DNA from: Atriophallophorus winterbourni
Taxonomy: Eukaryota > Platyhelminthes > Trematoda > Plagiorchiida > Microphallidae
Direction: 5' to 3'
NCBI GenBank assembly: GCA_013407085.1
Contig: JACCGJ010000212.1
Location: forward strand, 1 to 64,000
DNA: 64,000 nt
Shown here: positions 60,544-64,000 of the stretch, in pieces
Layout of the letters: the number at the start of each line of letters is the position of its first letter
Position numbering within the stretch: the first letter of the stretch is position 1
Translations under genes and position numbers: made by a program
Notes under the pieces: model-generated
What the model was told of the DNA's origin: nothing
The model's database searches: none
What the model saw: the letters and a program-made list of their open reading frames with translations, nothing else

Positions 60544-61176
60544 CTACAACGTTACAGCACCCTGATTCTCTTTGCCAGGTCGATAGATTATATCGTAGTG
60601 AAACGGAGAGAGTTCAACCTTCCATCTCTGTATTTTGTCATTCTTTATTTTTCCTTTCGAATGATGGTCGTACATGAATGCAACCGATCTAGAATCTGTT
60701 ACCAACCTAAAATGAGTTCCCAGTAGATAGTGTCTCCATTTACGAAGCGCTTTGACAATAACACAAGCTTCTTTTTCGATGGCCGATTGATGCTGCTCAC
60801 TGTGGTTTAGCGTTCGGGAAAAGAAAGCAACTGGTCTGCCATTTTGGTTCAACGTTGCAGCAATGGCGATATCCGATGCATCGGTTTCGACAGTCAAAGG
60901 AACATTGTAATCCACTGTGTGTATTACGGCTTGTTCGAGCTCCAGCTTCAATTTACCAAAACTTGCTTGGACCACAACTGGCAGTGGAAAAGTACGATTA
61001 TGTGATAACGGATAAATTTGATCGGAAAACTTGGAGATCCATTGCGAGTAGTAGGCGAACATTCCCACAACACGTTGTTGGTCTTTTAGATTCGTTGGGG
61101 GAGCAAGCCTTTCTGGATCAGGCTTGATAACGCCTTTGGACACTTCGTAACCCAGAATTTGGAGACGATTGCAGGT
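60544..61176 (-). pseudogene. Ty3/Gypsy pol fragment: RT end and RNase H
   Basis: The minus strand encodes the RT thumb-RNase H part of a Gypsy polyprotein in one open frame: CNRLQILGYEVSKG and FAYYSQWISKFSDQIYPL (RT connection), VETDASDIAIAATL ('TDAS..G.GA.L' site; the usual Gly is replaced), FFSRTLNHSEQHQSAIEKEA, LLGTHFRLVTDSRSVAFM and IIYRPGKEN. It is cut at the 5' end by a SINE-A/LINE composite at 61.18 kb. At the 3' end it departs from the usual 'DALSR' after 'RPGKEN'. Integrase and LTRs are not seen. Confidence 0.85.
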
Positions 61177-61180
61177 AAAT

Positions 61181-61288
61181 ATGCACGGATGTGCAATCGT
61201 ACAGTACTTCTGTGCTGTACGGCTAACATCGTGCTAAATTGATTGGCCATCGGTGGTGAGCTGCATGCTGAAACAGGCTAGAGTTGGC
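61181..61288 (+). repeat. SINE-A 5' half
   Basis: GGATGTGCAATCGTACAGTA through CATGCTGAAACAGGCTAGAG. It includes a GTACAG...CTGTAC inverted repeat at the head and breaks off into LINE sequence. Confidence 0.8.
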
Positions 61289-61573
61289 TGGAAACCTTAC
61301 GCGATATGGCTACAAACCGAAGTCAGTGGCGCCAGTGTATTTTATTATGTGTGTCATAATTTTTTTACTCGGTATTATTTTACATAAAAAAACAAAAAAA
61401 CTCAAAAAATCGCATGCAGTGAAACTACAAAAACAAGCTGCTTTTTTGTGCATTTGCTTTTGCGTATTCCGCTTGCCTGCTTTCCCTTTTCCACGCGCTT
61501 GCTTATCTGCTTTTCCTGCTTCATATTGCTTGGCACTTTGTCTGGCTCCAGACTTGTGCTTCATGATGATGAT
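61289..61573 (+). mobile_element. RTE-like LINE 3' UTR with GAT tail
   Basis: Parallels 62711-62990 (CCAGTGTATTTTATTATGTG, CTGCTTTTCCTGCTTCAT, GGCACTTTGTCTGGCTCCAG, ATGATGATGATGAT tail). It sits between the two halves of a SINE-A. Confidence 0.7.
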
Positions 61574-61653
61574 GATCTCAGCCCACGTGCAGTCTCTGAC
61601 TGTACGGCACTTTGCCTGGATCAGGCTTGTGCATTCATTCATTCATTCATTCA
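61574..61653 (+). repeat. SINE-A 3' half with CATT tail
   Basis: CTCAGCCCACGTGCAGTCTC through GGCTTGTGCATTCATTCATT. The tail unit is CATT here instead of CATA. Confidence 0.8.
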
Positions 61654-61944
61654 CAGTAAAACCGCACAAATCGTGGCCTTATAGACTAACATTGAGCCTT
61701 AAAAACAAACCTGTTTGATGCCACTGGTGACCCACATTACAAAAAGCTACTGTAGCTCTCGAAATGCGAAGTGAAATCGCCTTATGTAGATACGCGTTGC
61801 GAGTAATGCAACCAACTAAATATGTAAAACAGTCTACCGTCGCAAGTTTTTTATTACTGAGGCTTAATGCTGTTTCGATCAGATAAATATCGTGTAACAG
61901 AACGTTGTACTTGGAAGGTATAGTATGACACTACGTCGTCGGTT

Positions 61945-62990
61945 TAAAGTAGCCTGCGCACCCATATTGTTGAACTTCTGCCTGGTGAGAGAGCTACGGA
62001 TCTGGAGTATGCGGATGGCATTGCACTTCTGTAAGGTAACACTCACAACTTAACAATCCCTGGACTGGCTAGCACTTGAAGCTTCAAGGTATGGCATGTG
62101 GTTTGCGCTTAACAAGTGTAAAGCACTTACACAGGATTGGAACGGCTCTCTTTCAAATCTGTATGTAATGTCAATCTTGAACTGGTCGACAGCTTTGTTT
62201 ACGTCGCAGTTATATCTCTGTTTGCGGTTTTCGAGGACGAGTTCTCGCAACGTGTACGCAAAGCGGGAGTAGCGTGTGATAACCTTTACCATTTGTGGCG
62301 TCGACGAGATATTTCATTCCACGAGCAACGCAGTTGTGCTTGCTATACTACTTTATGACCGAGAAACTTGGTTTACAAGAGCGGAAGATGTCCGTTGGCT
62401 TCATGTTTTTGACATTCGTTACCTACGTAAGATTGCTCGCATTCGGTGACAGCATCGTATTACAAATATAGATATCTGCCAGTGGGTGTTAAGACTAAGA
62501 AGCCCCGAACTGAGAGAAATACTGATGCTTGCTCGTTTGCGATGGTTGGGACATGTTTGCCATACCGCGCCCTATTCGCAGAACCTTGTAGGAGCTGGGA
62601 GGAACGACGGGGGGCCAGTCCATGATATGGGGCGTGGGAATGAAGAAACTCGTTGTAGCTCAGTGGGATGTATTAGTTTGTCTGAGTGGGGTCCAAAAGC
62701 TCCACCTGATAGTTAGCTGGAGACTTTACGAGAAATGGCTGCAAACCGAGTTCAGTGACTCCAGTGTATTTTATTATGTATGCCGTATTTATTATATTAC
62801 ATCTGATAAAAAGAAAAAATCACAAAATCACATGCAGCGAAACTACAAGAACAATTTGCTTTGTTGCGCATGTGCTTTTGCATATTTTACTTGCACGCTT
62901 TTTACGCGTTTCCTTATCTGCTTTTCCTGCTTCATGTGGCTCGGCACTTCGTCTGGCTTCAGAATTGGGCTTCATGATGACGACGATGAC
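61945..62990 (+). mobile_element. RTE-like LINE, decayed 3' half
   Basis: In shifting frames it encodes RATDLEYADGIALL (the RT YADD box, changed to YADG), LELVDSFVY, DNLYHLWRRRDISF and LARLRWLGHV, then a 3' UTR ending GGCACTTCGTCTGGCTTCAG and an ATGACGACGATGACGAT tail. There are several stops and a deletion within the RT. It is a dead copy and supplies the 3' end shared with SINE-A. Confidence 0.8.
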
Positions 62991-63840
62991 GATAGCTTCT
63001 ATTCTATACAGAACTGAATTAGTCGGAACGATGGTAATCATTGGAAAAAGGAGCCGCTAAAAAGATACTCAGACTGATCTAGCGACTTCCACTACGCTAA
63101 ACAGGTCTACGTATAGCTCAAACTTGTCTCTTGATTCTAATAACACAACATTTAGCGGCAATGAATTTTACTAGAGTCGAGTTGCACTGGAAACCGCTAC
63201 GTACGTCAACTTTTAGACTAGAGGGTATGACAATGAGTTTTCTCGTTTTCTGTCAGAAAAAACTCACGTGAACTCCAGAGGAATTATGTAGATTAGGAGT
63301 ATGGCAAACCGTATAATTCGTTACTCCAGTTGGGACACGTTCAACTTCTTAAGTTGATGTACTTAACAAAATAACGGAAGAACATTGAAGATTTTGTTCG
63401 CTTTGCTTCGAGCTTAATGGAAAAAAGATCGTTACTGGATTGTTGTCTCACAGTCATGGGAAAATCACTAGATTCGCTAACAGACTGGTTCACTCGGAAG
63501 CACGAGTGATTCGGCATGGAAGTTTATTGTAGGTGTACAAAAGCACCAATGGTAAACTGAAGAAGGGAAAAGAGGTTTTACGTAAATTTTTAACTATTGC
63601 ATAATGTACTTTTGGAGATTATCCTCCTAACACCACCATTTTGAGTTCTTGCCTTGTATGAACGCTGCTTTGGATCGATTTGCACGTGAGCAACTGGTTT
63701 CCGGACACGATCGGTATATCTTCGTGGACTACAAAGATTTCGTAGAGCTGTAGTTTACGGAGTGGCGTCAACATTTTTAGACGGTCATAATCCCAATGTG
63801 TCGAGGAGAATGTCAAGTGGCAAATTCGAGGGAAATGATT
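62991..63840. other. No recognised feature
   Basis: 850 bp with only short open frames and no repeat family that I recognise. Confidence 0.5.
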
Positions 63841-64000
63841 GTATGTATGTATGAAAGCACAAGCCTGATCCAGGCAAAGTACCGCACAGTCAGAGACTGC
63901 ACGTTGGTTAAGATATTGTCAGGTTGCCAAGGCCTAGACAGATATGAGGGAGTAAAAAGAACAGGAAATGGTAGTGAGACTGCAGCCTGTTTCAGCATGC
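63841..64000 (-). repeat. SINE-A, cut by the window end
   Basis: TGTATGTATGAAAGCACAAG through TGTTTCAGCATGC at the last base. It continues beyond the window. Confidence 0.9.

Noticed and set aside
1..64000. CRISPR arrays, operons, tRNA or rRNA genes
   Set aside because: The tandem patterns found are SINE tails, microsatellites and the hammerhead unit. No cloverleaf or rRNA sequence was recognised, and the genome is eukaryotic.

Overview
This is a eukaryotic, metazoan window, most likely from a parasitic flatworm (trematode). It shows GT-AG spliced genes with small exons in long introns, dozens of copies of one tRNA-gene-sized SINE, dead RTE-like LINE 3' ends, a Ty3/Gypsy remnant, and a hammerhead-ribozyme repeat resembling the schistosome Sm-alpha type. 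The lineage is inferred from repeat type and gene structure; no species is claimed. There are no prokaryotic operons and no CRISPR array.

The only protein-coding gene I can support lies on the minus strand and runs from about 59.5 kb leftward. I rebuilt it exon by exon from acceptor and donor sites, reading phase and homology. Thirteen exons (59493 down to 41571) join without a phase break into 911 codons. They encode a Ser/Thr-rich N-terminus, a complete protein 4.1-type FERM domain (residues ~121-405), a short FERM-adjacent stretch, a Gly/Pro-rich linker, and then two tandem SPRY domains of the kind otherwise known inside the RNA helicase DDX1. No helicase motifs are present. Further phase-0 exons (38982 down to about 29517) add roughly 330-350 residues of mostly disordered tail. 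A FERM plus double DDX1-like SPRY architecture is not one I know, and it is the main biological novelty here.

The 3' part of this gene appears twice: 10426-24140 and 25141-39342 are near-identical, in the same orientation, and separated by exactly 1000 N. One contig's suffix matches the next contig's prefix, and both ends of the match sit at the gap. This is the signature of two overlapping haplotype contigs that were scaffolded without being merged, rather than a biological tandem duplication. Read that way, the window shows two alleles side by side. They differ by a SINE insertion with a 12-bp target-site duplication, by a 145-bp insertion with a 14-bp target-site duplication, by a 62-bp indel, and by a patch of dense SNPs. 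The supported coding exons that I compared directly are identical.

Region by region: 1-10.4 kb holds no recognised gene, only a hammerhead/B-box repeat (~296-594), SINE-B copies and a few SINE-A fragments. 10.4-39.3 kb is the doubled 3' half of the gene. 39.3-59.5 kb is the SPRY and FERM part, whose introns carry SINEs and a LINE reverse-transcriptase remnant. 59.7-64 kb is a pile of mobile-element debris: an unclassified repeat, Gypsy protease and RNase H pieces on opposite strands, a SINE-LINE-SINE composite, and an RTE-like LINE 3' half.
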